Positions 26,601 through 37,408 of a stretch of DNA of 64,000 nt are shown piece after piece. Within the stretch, counting starts at the first letter, position 1, and each line of letters starts with the position of its first letter. The stretch comes from Ideonella livida. Lineage in GTDB: Bacteria > Pseudomonadota > Gammaproteobacteria > Burkholderiales > Burkholderiaceae_C. The DNA lies in the NCBI RefSeq assembly GCF_010499455.1, contig NZ_JAAGOH010000010.1:1-64000 (forward strand), read 5' to 3'. The translations under genes were made by a program, and so were the position numbers. The notes beneath the pieces are model-generated. The model was not told the DNA's origin, did not search any database, and was given only the letters and a program-made list of their open reading frames with translations.

Positions 26601-27935
26601 GCTCAGGGTGCCAAAGCCGGCGCCTTCCAGGTGCTGGCGCAGCAGCCGGGCGGCCGCGCGCTCGTCGGCGCTCAGGGCTTCGGCCTCCCCCCCCGTCTTG
26701 AGCCAGGCGCGGGCCAGCCAACGCCAGAAGTCCAGGATCATGACCGGCCCGTCGCCCGAAAAGCTGGGGGCCGGATGCTGGGGGCTGTAGCTCAGGCCGC
26801 TGCGGGGCAGGAACAGGCGTAGGTTCAGCGGCACCTCGGCCAGTCGCATGCGCAGGGCCTCGGCCAGCAGGCCGTAGGGCGAGTCCGGCACCGGCTCGCG
26901 CTTGCCGCCTTCGGCCAGGCAGTATTTGAGGGCACGCTGCAGGTGCTCGGGCTCGGGCCTGGCCATGAGGGCCAGGGGATAGAGGCTGCCGGGCCAGGCC
27001 CCCAGCAGGCCGCGACGCTGGCCGCTGAGCTTGCGCAGCAGGGGCAGGGCCGACTCGTAGCCGGCGATGGCCTCTTCCCAGGCGCCGCGCGCCACGGCTT
27101 GGGCCGCCTGCAGGGCCAGGGCACGCTGCTGGCGCTCGGCCAGGCCGGGATCGGGATCGGCCAGCGGCACCAGGGCGGGGGCGAGCAGGCGGGCCAGGTC
27201 AGGGGCGTCGCCACGCATGAGCTGGGCCTCCGCCCACAGCAGGCGCAGGTTGGCGCCACTTGGGCCGGTCTCCAGGGCCAGCAGTTCGTCGATCCAGTGG
27301 TTCAGGTCCAGGTCGGGCGGCTGGCGCCAGTTGCCCAGCAGGCCCAGCAGCGCATGGTGGACCATGCCGACCTGCAGGTCGGGATGGAGCATGGGCAGCA
27401 GGTCGTCGTCGAGCACATCGGTGACGGCCCGGTCCAGCACCTCGCCCAGGCTGGAGATCCCCCAGGGCAGGCGGTGCTCCAGGGCGCGCAGCTGCTCGGG
27501 GTCGCTGGCGGCCAGGGCCTCCAGGCGGACACGGGCGAAGGCGGCCTGCTCGTCCGGAAAGCGCACGTTGTAGGCCTGCCGGCCGCCCACGGTGTCGCTG
27601 TAGTGGTCGGCCTCGGCCAGGGCACGGCGCAGGCGGTCGATGTCGGCAGATTCCAGCAGTGCGGGATAAAGCACGGCCAGCGCCTGGGGACTGGGCTCCC
27701 AGTGGCCGGCGCGGTAGGTGTCCTGCCGCAGCCAGCCGTGCTGGCCCAGGGTCTGCAGGGCCTGGCGCACCACCTCATGGGTCAGGCGCGCGGCGGGATC
27801 GCGCCACAGGCCGCCATGCAGCAGGGTGTGGATCCACGGGCGGGTGCGCAGGCGTCCGCCCAGGGTCACCGCCAGGGCGACGAAGCGTTCCGCAGGCCCC
27901 AGGGCCAGGTAGTCGTTCAGCGCCAGGGTGGCCAT
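23616..27935 (-). CDS. SNF2-family DEAD/DEAH helicase-like ATPase (RapA/HepA-like C-terminus)
   Basis: 1439 residues from ATG 27935 ([18 protein letters not shown]). The first 950 or so residues are Leu/Ala/Arg-rich and not recognised. The C-terminal third is a SNF2 motor: DMGLGKT (motif I, about 995), [11 protein letters not shown] (Ia), LDEAQAIKN (II, about 1092), [15 protein letters not shown] (III), [11 protein letters not shown], then the helicase C half with [31 protein letters not shown] and [25 protein letters not shown] (VI). It translocates on DNA and may remodel protein-DNA complexes. It starts 26 nt after serS and ends near tRNA-Ser. The large N-terminal region differs from RapA and resembles the long SNF2 proteins common in Burkholderiales. 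Confidence 0.9.
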   Translation of the reverse strand: MATLALNDYLALGPAERFVALAVTLGGRLRTRPWIHTLLHGGLWRDPAARLTHEVVRQALQTLGQHGWLRQDTYRAGHWEPSPQALAVLYPALLESADIDRLRRALAEADHYSDTVGGRQAYNVRFPDEQAAFARVRLEALAASDPEQLRALEHRLPWGISSLGEVLDRAVTDVLDDDLLPMLHPDLQVGMVHHALLGLLGNWRQPPDLDLNHWIDELLALETGPSGANLRLLWAEAQLMRGDAPDLARLLAPALVPLADPDPGLAERQQRALALQAAQAVARGAWEEAIAGYESALPLLRKLSGQRRGLLGAWPGSLYPLALMARPEPEHLQRALKYCLAEGGKREPVPDSPYGLLAEALRMRLAEVPLNLRLFLPRSGLSYSPQHPAPSFSGDGPVMILDFWRWLARAWLKTGGEAEALSADERAAARLLRQHLEGAGFGTLSRWLDQALDLLDGRPVPDTFFVSPPRPAWELALDALSAVAQPEGAGAEADKPETRLVWCLTVEEDGSVSALQPLEQRLGARGWSKAKEVPLSRLQRTAEALPAADARLARCIRAEAFGRGLRLDLPAALSALVGHPQVALWHSPERNFELVEGQPELDVVREPDRLRVRLLPAIDLQHCQAVEKRWAGTPAEQKELEALRGLRVVLDSPQRGRLIQLSPAQRRVAQLLGPQGLVLPPAGAARLKEVLGGLGMHFQIQSDAAGVQAARELPADARLRAELSPVGDALSLRVVAVPYGQDYLEESPRLVPGAGRQRVVTALRGETLGVQRDLAAERAHLDTLLDACPMLVPPPAGAPAEWLVEEPEAALTLVERLPTLACLQGVDWPKGQPVRVEAAGLDQLALRVHTRQDWLGLDGELGLDEGLVLSLHQLLSLTAQRKSRFVPLGQGRYLALTQELRERLDDLSAVAETANAADLAQLRIPAVAAPWLQQLTEGTQLQVDPAFADRLARLDQARQVVPALPATLQAQLRPYQEEGYEWAMRLAHAGLGACLADDMGLGKTLQALAVLLARAGQGPALVVAPTSLVGNWRAEARRFAPSLEVIVHAEGGADRTEALAQLGRQQLVVVSYPMLQIDQAAFAAVDWATLVLDEAQAIKNAQAKRSQAVFELRAAFRLALSGTPIENRLAELWSIMRACNPGLLGSLARFNERFAGPIERQRDKTAQRQLRRLISPFILRRTKAQVLDDLPPRTELVLQVEGDATERAHYEALRRQVLADAERSLSGDAPGQAHLNILAGLTRLRRAACDPRLVSPQLALPGAKVQAFAELAAELVANGHKALVFSQFVDFLALLKAPLDAAGIAYQYLDGSTPGPERMKRVDAFQAGQGDLFLISLKAGGFGLNLTVADYVVIADPWWNPAAEDQASGRAHRMGQQRPVTVYRLVHQGTLEEKILTLHRDKRELADLLLEGGEARALPPADELLALMRGQALPPDETA

Positions 27936-27961
27936 GGGTGACTCCGCCGCGTGTGCGCCAC

Positions 27962-29302
<1,341 letters not shown>

Positions 29303-29382
29303 TCAGGGAGGGTTCCGGGGCGCCTGGTGGCGGGAGGGCCCCGGGGCGGGCCGACCGCAGGAGCGGGGCGCGCCGGGCGGGT

Positions 29383-30354
29383 TCAATCCGCGGATCGCGA
29401 AGCGGCAAATTCGGCCATGGACCTGTCGCCCAGGCCCAGGGGCAGCGGAAAGCGCATGGTCTCCTCCACCCCCGGCAGGCTGCGCACCGAGACGGCGCCC
29501 AGGGCCTTGAGCCGGCCGATGACCGCCTGCACCAGCACGTCCGGGGCGGAGGCACCAGCGGTCAGGCCGATGCGCGGGCGACCATCGAGCCAAGCAGGCT
29601 GCAGGTCTGCGGCGCTGTCCACCATGTAGGCGGGCGTGCCCAGGCGCTCGGCCAGCTCACGCAGACGGTTGCTGTTGGAACTGGTGGGGCTGCCCACCAC
29701 GATGACCACATCCACCTGCGGCGCCAGCACCTTGACGGCATCCTGCCGGTTCTGGGTGGCGTAGCAGATGTCCTGCTTCTTGGGCTCGCGCACGTCCGGA
29801 AAGCGGGCCTTGACGGCGGCATGGATGGCCGCGGCATCGTCCACGCTGAGCGTGGTCTGGGTCACGACGGCCAGCCGCTGCGGGTTGCGCACCGGCACGG
29901 TGGCCACATCGGCCACGTCCTCCACGAGGTAGATGCCCTCGTGCAGCTGGCCCATGGTGCCCTCCACTTCCGGATGCCCCTTGTGGCCGACCATGATGAA
30001 CTCGTAGCCCTCCTTGGAGAGCTTGGCCACTTCCACATGCACCTTGGTGACCAGGGGACAGGTGGCGTCAAAGACGCGGAAGCCGCGCTCGGCTGCCTCT
30101 TGCTCCACGGCCTTAGGCACGCCGTGGGCCGAAAACACCAGTGTGGCGCCGGCGGGCACATCGGCCAGGTCCTCGATGAAGACGGCGCCCTTGGCCTTGA
30201 GGTCATTGACCACATAGGTGTTGTGCACGATCTCGTGGCGCACATAGATGGGCGCGCCGTGCAGGCGCAGGGCCCGCTCGACGATCTCGATGGCCCGGTC
30301 CACCCCGGCGCAGAAGCCCCGGGGCTCGGCCAGCAGGATCTCGGCATCACCCAT
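29383..30354 (-). CDS. ispH: 4-hydroxy-3-methylbut-2-enyl diphosphate reductase
   Basis: 323 residues from ATG 30354. Three conserved cysteines, Cys15 (PRGFCAGV), Cys99 (DATCPLV) and Cys197 ([10 protein letters not shown]), hold the [4Fe-4S] cluster. His40/44, His77 (SAHGV), His124 (VGHKGHPE) and Glu129 form the active site. Last step of the MEP isoprenoid pathway, giving IPP and DMAPP. The start overlaps the fkpB stop as TGATG, so the two are translationally coupled, a common arrangement in proteobacteria. Confidence 0.97.
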   Translation of the reverse strand: MGDAEILLAEPRGFCAGVDRAIEIVERALRLHGAPIYVRHEIVHNTYVVNDLKAKGAVFIEDLADVPAGATLVFSAHGVPKAVEQEAAERGFRVFDATCPLVTKVHVEVAKLSKEGYEFIMVGHKGHPEVEGTMGQLHEGIYLVEDVADVATVPVRNPQRLAVVTQTTLSVDDAAAIHAAVKARFPDVREPKKQDICYATQNRQDAVKVLAPQVDVVIVVGSPTSSNSNRLRELAERLGTPAYMVDSAADLQPAWLDGRPRIGLTAGASAPDVLVQAVIGRLKALGAVSVRSLPGVEETMRFPLPLGLGDRSMAEFAASRSAD

Positions 30355-30797
30355 CACAGCACCCCGATGATCTGCACTTCAAAACTCACCGGCTGGCCGG
30401 CCAGCGGGTGGTTGAAGTCGAACTCCAGCCAGCCCTCGCCCACCGCGCGCACCACACCGGCGAAGCGGCCGGTGTTGTCGGGGGTGGGAAAGTCCACCAC
30501 GTCACCGACGTGGTACTCGGCCTCGGGGTCCCCCAGCTCCCGCAGGACCTGGCGCGACAGGCGCTGGACCATGTCCGGGCTGCGCTCACCAAAGGCCTCG
30601 CCCGGGGCCAGGGCGAAGGTGGTGCGGGTGCCCTCGGCCAGGCCGATGAGCCGAGCCTCAATGGCCGGGGAGAGCTGGCCGCTGCCCAGGGTCAGGGTGG
30701 CAGGATGGTCGGCGAAGGTGGTCACCACGTCGGCGCCATCGGGGCCGGCCAGCCGGTAGTGCAGGGTAAGGAAGGATCCGGGTTGGACGGTGGTCAC
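30354..30797 (-). CDS. fkpB: FKBP-type peptidyl-prolyl isomerase, SlpA/FkpB type
   Basis: 147 residues from a GTG start (no nearby ATG fits). N-terminal FKBP strand [11 protein letters not shown], the flap region [15 protein letters not shown] and C-terminal [22 protein letters not shown], the SlpA-class signature with the inserted IF (chaperone) domain in the middle. Cytoplasmic folding helper. Placed directly before ispH as in many proteobacteria. Confidence 0.93.
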   Translation of the reverse strand: MTTVQPGSFLTLHYRLAGPDGADVVTTFADHPATLTLGSGQLSPAIEARLIGLAEGTRTTFALAPGEAFGERSPDMVQRLSRQVLRELGDPEAEYHVGDVVDFPTPDNTGRFAGVVRAVGEGWLEFDFNHPLAGQPVSFEVQIIGVL

Positions 30798-30949
30798 GGC
30801 GCAGCCTCGCGGCAGGGAGAAACCGGCGATTTTAGGAGGCTGGCGCCGCGGCCCCCCCGCCGGGGGGATGTGACCCTTCAGGGGCCTGCCCAGAATCCCG
30901 CGGCATCGGGCCCCGACCGCGCGGCCCCCTGCCCTGCACCGGAGCCGCC

Positions 30950-31624
30950 ATGACCCTCAAGGACCTGCCTGCCGCCCTGCGCCCGCGCGAAAAGCTGCTG
31001 GCCCACGGGGCCTCTGCACTGGCCGACGCCGAGCTGCTGGCCCTGCTACTGCGCACCGGCCTGGCGGGCAAGGGTGTGCTGCAGCTGGCCGAGGACCTGC
31101 TGGCCCGGCAAGGCGGCCTGGCCGGGCTGCTGCAGGCGCAGGCCGCGGACTTCCGGCGCATCAAGGGCCTGGGGCCGGCCAAGTGTGCTGAGCTGGCGGC
31201 GGTGGTCGAGATCGCCCGGCGCGCGCTGGCCCAGGAGCTGCAGCGCGGCCCGGTCTTCGACAGCCCCGGCAAGGTCAAGGACTACACGGCGTTGCGCCTG
31301 GGCGGCCTGCCGCACGAGGTTTTCGCGGTGCTGTTCCTGGACGCGCAGCACCGCCTGATTGAAATGCGCGAGCTCTTCCGCGGCACGCTGACCCAGACCA
31401 GCGTGTACCCACGGGAAGTGCTCAAGCTGGCCATGGCGCTCAACGCCGGCGCCGTGATCCTGGCCCACAACCACCCTTCCGGGCTGGCCGAGCCCAGCCG
31501 GGCCGACGAGTTCCTGACCCAGTCGCTCAAGACCACACTCCAGATGGTGGACGTGCGGGTGCTGGACCATCTGGTGGTGGGCAGCGGCCAGGTGGTGAGC
31601 TTCGCCGAGCGCGGGCTCCTGTAG
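30950..31624 (+). CDS. radC: RadC-family JAMM-domain protein
   Basis: 224 residues. An N-terminal helix-hairpin-helix part ([18 protein letters not shown], about 65-85) and a C-terminal JAB1/MPN metalloprotease-like domain with the metal motif [14 protein letters not shown] (His-x-His...Asp) and an upstream Glu in MRELFRGT. Despite the name its repair role is doubtful; the biochemical role is unresolved. It is divergent from fkpB, with GGAG before the ATG. Confidence 0.95.
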   Translation: MTLKDLPAALRPREKLLAHGASALADAELLALLLRTGLAGKGVLQLAEDLLARQGGLAGLLQAQAADFRRIKGLGPAKCAELAAVVEIARRALAQELQRGPVFDSPGKVKDYTALRLGGLPHEVFAVLFLDAQHRLIEMRELFRGTLTQTSVYPREVLKLAMALNAGAVILAHNHPSGLAEPSRADEFLTQSLKTTLQMVDVRVLDHLVVGSGQVVSFAERGLL

Positions 31625-31728
31625 CCGGCAGCGCCCTCGGTCGGTGGCGCCGCCGCAAGCCCCCTGCCGGGCAGGCCCTGGCGGGCTTGGGGTAGGCTTG
31701 CAGGCCCTTGTCCAGCGCCCGTTCCGCC

Positions 31729-32424
31729 GTGCCCGCCGATCGCTCCCCCTCCCCCGCCCCGCTGCGGGCCATCAGCCTGCAGGACCTGGGCGCCCTGCGC
31801 CAGCAACTCAAGGACCGGGCGGCCCAGCAGGCCGCCCAGCGCGCCCGCGAGGAGGCCGAGCGCCGCCGCCGGGAGCGGGAGGCCGCTGCCTTCGCCCACG
31901 CCGTGGGGCCGGTCACGCGACTGCCTGACCGCAACCTGCACGAGGGCGGTGGCAGGCCGCTGCCGCCGCCGGAGCCGCGCCAGCGCGAGCTCGACGAGCA
32001 GGCGGCGCTCAAGGCCTCGCTGAGCGACGAGGTCGACCTGGAGAGCCTGCTGCTGACCGACGACGGCCTGAGCTTTCGCCGGCCCGCCATCGGCCTGGAC
32101 GTGGTGACCCGGCTGCGCAAGGGCCACTGGTCGATCCAGGGTGAGCTGGACCTGCACGGGCTGCGCCGCGACGAGGCACGGGACGCATTGGCCCATTTCA
32201 TCCACCAGTCGCACCAGCACAGCCGGCGCTGCCTGCGGGTGGTGCATGGCAAGGGCCTGGGCTCGCCCGGGCGTGAGCCGGTGCTCAAGGCCAAGGTGCA
32301 GCGTTGGCTGGCGCAGCGCGAGGAGGTGATCGCCTTCACCCAGGCCACCGGCCCGCAGGGCGGCGCCGGGGCGCTGATCGTGTTGCTCGGCAGCCGGCCA
32401 CGCGGCCGGGTGCCAGTGGCCTGA
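31729..32424 (+). CDS. Smr (small MutS-related) domain protein
   Basis: 231 residues from GTG 31729; an in-frame TTG at 31708 is the alternative. An Arg/Glu-rich helical N-terminus (LRQQLKDRAAQQAAQRAREEAERRRRERE) leads to a C-terminal Smr domain (about 145-225) with ELDLHGLRRDEA, the LRVVHGKGLGS loop and ALIVLLG. Smr domains are nickases or endonucleases; some bacterial family members act on collided ribosomes or mRNA. Soluble. It sits on the same strand as radC, 104 nt downstream. Confidence 0.9.
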   Translation: MPADRSPSPAPLRAISLQDLGALRQQLKDRAAQQAAQRAREEAERRRREREAAAFAHAVGPVTRLPDRNLHEGGGRPLPPPEPRQRELDEQAALKASLSDEVDLESLLLTDDGLSFRRPAIGLDVVTRLRKGHWSIQGELDLHGLRRDEARDALAHFIHQSHQHSRRCLRVVHGKGLGSPGREPVLKAKVQRWLAQREEVIAFTQATGPQGGAGALIVLLGSRPRGRVPVA

Positions 32425-32444
32425 GCTGGAAAAGCGCCCGTGCC

Positions 32445-32867
32445 TCAGTCGGCCCGGTTGCGCATCCAGTCGGCGGTGTCAAAGAGCGACCGCTCCAGGC
32501 GGGCGCGCAACTCGGTGGGCACCTGCCGCTCCTGCATGGCCTGGAACATGCATGCCAGCCACTGGTCGCGCTCAACCCGGCCGATGGAGAACGGCAGGTG
32601 GCGGGCGCGCAGACGCGGGTGCCCGAAGCGGTCGATGAAGTGGTTGGGCCCCCCCAGCCAGCCGCAGAGGAACCAGAACAGCTTGTCCCGGGCGTCGTCC
32701 AGGGTGCTGCCGTGGACCTCCCGCAGTCGGGCGTAGGCGGGCTCCAGGTCCATCAGGTCGTAGAAGCGGTCCACCAGGGCACGCACGCCGGGCTCGCCGC
32801 CCAGCTGCTCGAAGGGGGTGGCCACGGGGGCGGCCGAGGAAGGGGTGTGGGAGGTCGATTCGCTCAT
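32445..32867 (-). CDS. Group II truncated haemoglobin
   Basis: 140 residues from ATG 32867. FEQLGGEPGVRALVDRFYDLM includes the B10 Tyr. The proximal His lies in RHLPFSIGR, and QWLACMFQAM holds the G8 Trp typical of group II (TrHbO). It binds O2, NO or related ligands in the cytoplasm. The ATG overlaps the stop of the MinD-like gene (TGATG), making it the last member of a coupled three-gene unit with a degenerate GGDEF protein; a link to signalling or motility is inference. Confidence 0.92.
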   Translation of the reverse strand: MSESTSHTPSSAAPVATPFEQLGGEPGVRALVDRFYDLMDLEPAYARLREVHGSTLDDARDKLFWFLCGWLGGPNHFIDRFGHPRLRARHLPFSIGRVERDQWLACMFQAMQERQVPTELRARLERSLFDTADWMRNRAD

Positions 32868-33646
32868 CAGTCGGCCATGCGGGTGGCGACAGCCACCACG
32901 GCCACGGCCGCGCTGCTGCCAGGAAAGCATTCCAGCAGCAATTGTCGCCGGCGCACCGCATCGCGCACCGACACGTCGGCCGGCACCTCGCCCAGGAAGT
33001 CCAGACGCACCGGGCCGTCGAGCCCAGGGGTGACATAACGGTCCACCACCTGCTGCAGCTGGGCGCGCACCTGGCGGCCCTCGCCGGCCTTCTGCACCTG
33101 GTTGACCACCAGCCGCAGCTCGCGACGGCCCTGGGTGGTGGCCAGCACTTTGATGGTGGCGTAGGCATCGGTGAGCGCGGTGGGCTCAGGCGTGGTGACG
33201 ATGAGCACCTCATCGGCCAGCGAGACGGTGTAGAGCACCACGTCCGAGATGCCGGCCCCGGTATCCAGCAGCACATGGTCGAAATGCGGCCGCACCGTCT
33301 CCAGCAGGCGCTGCAGCCGTTCGCGGACCTCAGGGGTGAGGCGCGAATATTCCACCATGCCCGAGCCTGCCAGCAGGGCGGTGAAGCCTCCGGGGGCGGG
33401 CAGCAGAGCCTCCTCCAGGCGGGCCTTCCCGGTGAAGACCTCGTGCAGCGTGACCTTGGCGGGCAGGTTGAGCACCACGTCGAGGTTGGCCAGGCCCAGG
33501 TCGGCGTCCAGCACCAGCACGCGCCGGCCCAGCCGGCTGAGGGAGGCGGCCAGGTTGGCGGTGGTGAAGGTCTTGCCCACCCCGCCCTTGCCGCTGGTGA
33601 CGGCGGTGATGCGGGCACCGCCGGTCGGGGCCGCGGGCCGGATCAT
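32867..33646 (-). CDS. MinD/ParA-type P-loop ATPase, FlhG-like
   Basis: 259 residues from ATG 33646. The deviant Walker A is SGKGGVGKTFTTANLA (about 18-33). The switch I region VLDADLGLANLDVVLNL resembles FlhG/YlxH proteins and HVLLDTGAGISDVV is the Walker B region. It lacks the N-terminal DQAxxLR activator helix that FlhG uses to stimulate FlhF, so it is not a standard FlhG. Membrane-linked dimerising ATPases of this kind place flagella or chemosensory arrays. It overlaps the upstream gene by 4 nt and is divergent from cheR. Confidence 0.88.
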   Translation of the reverse strand: MIRPAAPTGGARITAVTSGKGGVGKTFTTANLAASLSRLGRRVLVLDADLGLANLDVVLNLPAKVTLHEVFTGKARLEEALLPAPGGFTALLAGSGMVEYSRLTPEVRERLQRLLETVRPHFDHVLLDTGAGISDVVLYTVSLADEVLIVTTPEPTALTDAYATIKVLATTQGRRELRLVVNQVQKAGEGRQVRAQLQQVVDRYVTPGLDGPVRLDFLGEVPADVSVRDAVRRRQLLLECFPGSSAAVAVVAVATRMAD

Positions 33647-34398
33647 GGCCGCGCCGCCCGAGGGCCTGGCTCGTCGGCCATGGCCCCCACGGGGGTGAAC
33701 AGCAGGTCCTTCTCGTCGGCCGAGACGGTGGAGTGGGCGGTGGTCTCCAGACAGGCCCGGTGGCCGCCGTCCAGGCGTGCACGGTCGAGCTGCAAGCCGG
33801 CTCGGCCCAGCCAGGCCGCGGGGTCGGCATGGCGCGCGGGGCCGGCAAAAGCGCCCCCCACGCTGGCGGTCAGGCCCAGCCGCCGCCCGGCCAAGCCGGG
33901 CAGGTCCAGCGCGGCCACCCGGGCGCAGAGCCCGTCGGCCACTTCCTGGCCAAAGCCCGGGGCGCAGTTGGGCAGCAGCACGGCAAAGCACTGGCCCTCC
34001 AGGCGGGCGGCCAGGTCCATGGGGCGCAGCTGAGCGGCGATGTCACGCCCCACGGTCTGCAGGGCCTGCTCGGCCACCGCCCGACCGTGCAGCTGCTGCA
34101 CCCGAGGGTGGTCGTCCACATCCAACAGCAGCAGCAGGGCCGGCTCGCCCGTGCGCGCCACGCGGTCGAGCTCGCGCAGCAGGGCCGACTCCAGGCCCCG
34201 GCGGTTGGCCAGCCCGGTCAGCACATCGCGGCTGGAGAGTTCACACAGGGCGTCCACCAGGCCCTGCAGCCAAGCCTGGCTGCCGGGGGCCCCGGGGGGC
34301 GCGGCATGGCCGGCCTGCCGCAGCAGCTGCAGCGCCGCCTCCACCTGGAGCGCCGGCGGCTCGGGCGGAAAGTGACGGCGGACGGCGGAGAGGTTCAC
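33643..34398 (-). CDS. Degenerate GGDEF-domain protein
   Basis: 251 residues. The start of a GGDEF domain is clear (SSRDVLTGLANRRGLESAL, about 55-73), followed by the LLLLDVDDHPRV strand. However, the active-site motif is EGQCF (134-138, in RLEGQCFAVLLP) instead of GGDEF/GGEEF, so cyclic-di-GMP synthesis is not expected. It may bind GTP or c-di-GMP or act as a scaffold. A short N-terminal helical region (1-50) has no named domain. ATGA overlap with the MinD-like gene shows coupling. The start lies 201 nt from the divergent cheR gene. Confidence 0.82.
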   Translation of the reverse strand: MNLSAVRRHFPPEPPALQVEAALQLLRQAGHAAPPGAPGSQAWLQGLVDALCELSSRDVLTGLANRRGLESALLRELDRVARTGEPALLLLLDVDDHPRVQQLHGRAVAEQALQTVGRDIAAQLRPMDLAARLEGQCFAVLLPNCAPGFGQEVADGLCARVAALDLPGLAGRRLGLTASVGGAFAGPARHADPAAWLGRAGLQLDRARLDGGHRACLETTAHSTVSADEKDLLFTPVGAMADEPGPRAARP

Positions 34399-34458
34399 GG
34401 ACGGGGTTCCAAGGGGAAGGTGCCAGGGCAGTCTAGCCCTCGACTTCCGTGCAGGGCG

Positions 34459-34466
34459 GGCGATAA
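34459..34466 (+). promoter_or_regulatory. Possible sigma-28 type -10 element upstream of cheR
   Basis: GGCGATAA differs from the flagellar sigma-28 consensus GCCGATAA by one base and lies 134 nt before the cheR ATG. The -35 match upstream is poor. Confidence 0.25.
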
Positions 34467-34599
34467 GGCCGACAAATGCGCCTCAACTTCCGCCCTCCGG
34501 GGCCGATCACTGGGCAAGACTGGATGCGGTCCCGGCGGGACTGTCCTGACCTGCGCCGGACCTGCCCGACCTCCACCCTTGCGCCCTCGCGCCCCCCTC

Positions 34600-35481
34600 A
34601 TGCCACCGCCCACCCTTGACCTTCCCGCACGCGCCTCGCCGTCTGGCGAAGGCGGTGCCGAGCATGAATTCAACTTCAGCGCCTCGGACTTCGAGCAGGT
34701 GCGCAAGCTCATCTACGAGCGCGCGGGCATCCACCTGCATGAAGGCAAGCGGGCGATGGTCTACAGCCGGCTTTCCCGCCGGCTGCGCGAGACCGGCCAC
34801 CGCAGCTTCAAGGCCTACCTGGACGACCTGCGCCAGGCCAGCGGCGCCCAAGGCGAGCAGGAGTGGCAGGAGTTCGTCAACTGCCTGACCACCAACCTCA
34901 CCGCCTTCTTCCGGGAGGATCACCATTTCCACGCCCTGGCCGAGGCGCTGCGCCAGGGCCAGTTCAGCGCCGGACGCCCGCCGCGCATCTGGTGCAACGC
35001 CGCCTCCACCGGCGAGGAGCCTTACTCCATCGTGATGGTGCTGGCCGAGGTGCTGGGCGAGCGCTCAGGCGCGCGCCTGGTGGCCAGCGACATCGACACC
35101 AAGGTGCTGGCCCAGGCCCGGCGCGGGGTCTACAGCGCCGAGGCCCGGGGGCTGTCGCCCGAGCGGCTCAAGCGTTTCTTCATGCGTGGCACCGGCCCCA
35201 ACGCCGGGCAGATCCGCATCAAGCCGGAGCTGGGCCAGATGGTCGAGTTCCGGCCCTTCAACCTCATGACCCCGAGCTGGTCGGTCGGCGAGTCCTTCGA
35301 CATGGTCTTCTGCCGCAACGTGATGATCTATTTCGACCACCCGACCCAGCGCAAGGTGCTGGAACGCATCCATGGCGTGATGAAGCCGCAGGGCCTGCTG
35401 TTCGTGGGCCATTCCGAGAACTTCACCGACTCGCGCGACCTGTTCCAGCTGCGCGGCAAGACCATCTACCAGCGGGTCTGA
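34600..35481 (+). CDS. cheR: Chemoreceptor methyltransferase CheR
   Basis: 293 residues from ATG 34600 (MPPPTLDLPARAS). An N-terminal CheR helical domain (ASDFEQVRKLIYERAGIHL) precedes a SAM-binding fold with WCNAASTGEEPYSIVMVLAE and the conserved MVFCRNVMIYFDHPTQRKVLERIH. It methylates glutamates in MCPs from S-adenosylmethionine. It opens a cheR-cheD-cheB cluster. An open frame reaching back to 33733 is rejected because it overlaps the divergent GGDEF gene. Confidence 0.96.
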   Translation: MPPPTLDLPARASPSGEGGAEHEFNFSASDFEQVRKLIYERAGIHLHEGKRAMVYSRLSRRLRETGHRSFKAYLDDLRQASGAQGEQEWQEFVNCLTTNLTAFFREDHHFHALAEALRQGQFSAGRPPRIWCNAASTGEEPYSIVMVLAEVLGERSGARLVASDIDTKVLAQARRGVYSAEARGLSPERLKRFFMRGTGPNAGQIRIKPELGQMVEFRPFNLMTPSWSVGESFDMVFCRNVMIYFDHPTQRKVLERIHGVMKPQGLLFVGHSENFTDSRDLFQLRGKTIYQRV

Positions 35482-35512
35482 CCCGCCGGTGACGACAACC
35501 CCTGGAGACCGC

Positions 35513-36208
35513 ATGGCCGTCAGCCCCTCCTCCACCCCCTCTTCCGGCGCCCGTCCGCCCCTGCCCGCGCTGCAGAGCGCGACCACGGCGGCCCGTGGCT
35601 CGCGCCTGGAGCGGCTCAAGTCCGTGGCGCGCAAGCCGGGCGAGGCCTCGTTCTTTTTCTGGGATGCGCATTTCCGCAACGACGCGGTCAAGGTGCTGCC
35701 AGGCGAGTACTACGTGGACAACGAGGACATCGCCGTCATGACCACCCTGGGCTCCTGCATCGCTGCCTGCCTGTGGGACCGCCAGGCCAAGGTGGGCGGC
35801 ATGAACCACTTCATGCTGCCCGAGGGCTCGGGGGACTCCGGCCGCTACGGCAGCTACGCCATGGAACTGCTGATCAACGAAATGATGAAGCGCGGCGCCA
35901 GCCGCCTGACGCTGGAGGCCAAGGTGTTCGGCGGTGGCGCCGTCATCAGTGGCATGAACACCATCAATGTGGGCGAGCGCAACACGAAATTCGTGATGGA
36001 CTTTCTCAACACCGAACGCATTCCAGTGGTGTCCAAGGACGTGCTGGACATCTACCCGCGCAAGGTCTGCTTCCTGCCCTCCAGCGGCAAGGCCATGGTC
36101 AAGCGCCTGGCCCCCACCAATGCCGAGGCCGTGCTGGCACAGGACCGCGTGGCGGCGCAGAAGGCCGCCCCGGTGGCGAGCTCCGGCGGCTCGATCGACC
36201 TGTTCTGA
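35513..36208 (+). CDS. cheD: Receptor glutamine deamidase CheD
   Basis: 231 residues from ATG 35513 (GGAGA at 35503); a GTG at 35489 is the alternative. The conserved core has [12 protein letters not shown] (catalytic Cys) and GGMNHFMLP (catalytic His), then [11 protein letters not shown] and [13 protein letters not shown]. It deamidates receptor glutamines and often works with CheY/CheC feedback. It is longer than typical CheD because of an N-terminal and a C-terminal tail ([14 protein letters not shown]). It lies 31 nt after cheR. Confidence 0.95.
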   Translation: MAVSPSSTPSSGARPPLPALQSATTAARGSRLERLKSVARKPGEASFFFWDAHFRNDAVKVLPGEYYVDNEDIAVMTTLGSCIAACLWDRQAKVGGMNHFMLPEGSGDSGRYGSYAMELLINEMMKRGASRLTLEAKVFGGGAVISGMNTINVGERNTKFVMDFLNTERIPVVSKDVLDIYPRKVCFLPSSGKAMVKRLAPTNAEAVLAQDRVAAQKAAPVASSGGSIDLF

Positions 36209-36242
36209 GACCACGGCCAGGCCTGAACCCGAGGAGACCGAC

Positions 36243-37394
36243 ATGGCCAAAACACGTGTGGTGGTGGTGGACGATTCCGCCCTGGTGCGCAGCCTGCTTT
36301 CCGAAATCATCAACCGGCAGCCCGACATGCAGTGCGTGGGCACCGCGGCCGACCCCCTGGCCGCCCGGGAGGTGATCCGCAACCTCAACCCGGACGTCAT
36401 CACCTTGGATGTGGAAATGCCCAAGATGGACGGACTGGATTTCCTGTCCAAGCTGATGCGCCTGCGGCCCATGCCGGTGGTCATGGTCTCGACCTTGACC
36501 GAGCGAGGGGCCGAAACCACCTTGCGCGCGCTGGAGCTGGGCGCGATCGACTTTGTGGCCAAACCCAAGCTGGGCATCGCCGACGGCCTGCGGCAGCTGG
36601 CCGAGGAGATCACCGAGAAAGTGCGCATCGCCGCCAAGGCCCATGTGAGCCGGCATGTGGCGCCGTCCGCGGCCGCCGCAGCCGCAGCCGCTGCCGCCGG
36701 CGGCAGCAGCAGTGGCGCGGCGGCGACGGGCTCGGCCGCGCGACAGGACGTTCGTGCAGTCCCGCCGGCGGCCACCCCCAGCCTGGGCCGGGTGTCCACC
36801 GAGAAGATCATCTTCATCGGCGCCTCCACCGGCGGCACCGAAGCCACCAAGGAGGTGCTGCTGGGCCTGCCCCATGACGCCCCGGGCGTGGTGATCACCC
36901 AGCACATGCCGCCCGGCTTCACCCGCAGCTATGCGGCGCGGCTGGATGGGCTGTGCCGCATCCGGGTCAAGGAGGCCCAGGACGGCGAGCGCATCCTGCC
37001 CGGACATGCCTACATCGCCCCGGGCGGTCTGCACCTGAGCGTGGAGCGCTCCGGCGCCAACTACATTGCCCGGGTTCGCGACGGCGAGCCGGTCAACCGG
37101 CACAAGCCCTCGGTGGAGGTGCTCTTCGAATCCGCCGCGCGGGTGGTGGGCGCCAACGCCTTCGGCATCATGCTCACCGGCATGGGCGCCGACGGTGCCA
37201 AAGCCATGCGCCAGATGAAGGACGCCGGCAGCTACAACTACTGCCAGGACGAGGCCACCTGCGTGGTCTTCGGCATGCCGCGCGAGGCCATTGCCCACGG
37301 GGCAGCCGACGAGGTGCTGCCGTTGGCGCAGATCGCCCCGCACCTCATGGCCAAGCTGCGCGAGACCCACGGCGCCCTGCTGCACCGGGTCTGA
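36243..37394 (+). CDS. cheB: Chemotaxis response regulator/methylesterase CheB
   Basis: 383 residues. Receiver domain with phosphoacceptor Asp56 ([12 protein letters not shown]). A low-complexity Ala/Gly/Ser linker (about 140-170) leads to the methylesterase domain with the catalytic Ser in [10 protein letters not shown], the His in TQHMPPGFT and the Asp in [10 protein letters not shown]. It removes receptor methyl esters when phosphorylated by CheA. End of the cheRDB cluster; convergent with hemW, with only 9 nt between stops. Confidence 0.97.
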   Translation: MAKTRVVVVDDSALVRSLLSEIINRQPDMQCVGTAADPLAAREVIRNLNPDVITLDVEMPKMDGLDFLSKLMRLRPMPVVMVSTLTERGAETTLRALELGAIDFVAKPKLGIADGLRQLAEEITEKVRIAAKAHVSRHVAPSAAAAAAAAAAGGSSSGAAATGSAARQDVRAVPPAATPSLGRVSTEKIIFIGASTGGTEATKEVLLGLPHDAPGVVITQHMPPGFTRSYAARLDGLCRIRVKEAQDGERILPGHAYIAPGGLHLSVERSGANYIARVRDGEPVNRHKPSVEVLFESAARVVGANAFGIMLTGMGADGAKAMRQMKDAGSYNYCQDEATCVVFGMPREAIAHGAADEVLPLAQIAPHLMAKLRETHGALLHRV

Positions 37395-37408
37395 GCCCGA
37401 GGCTCAGA
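37390..37408. terminator. Symmetric hairpin spanning the convergent cheB and hemW stops
   Basis: TCTGAGCC-CGA-GGCTCAGA is a perfect 8-bp stem with a 3-nt loop that contains parts of both stop codons. On the minus-strand side no long T-run is present. It may serve as a compact bidirectional terminator. Confidence 0.45.

Noticed and set aside
33733-34599. Plus-strand extension upstream of cheR
   Set aside because: It overlaps the divergent GGDEF and MinD-like genes, which have clear motifs; the cheR family start lies at 34600.
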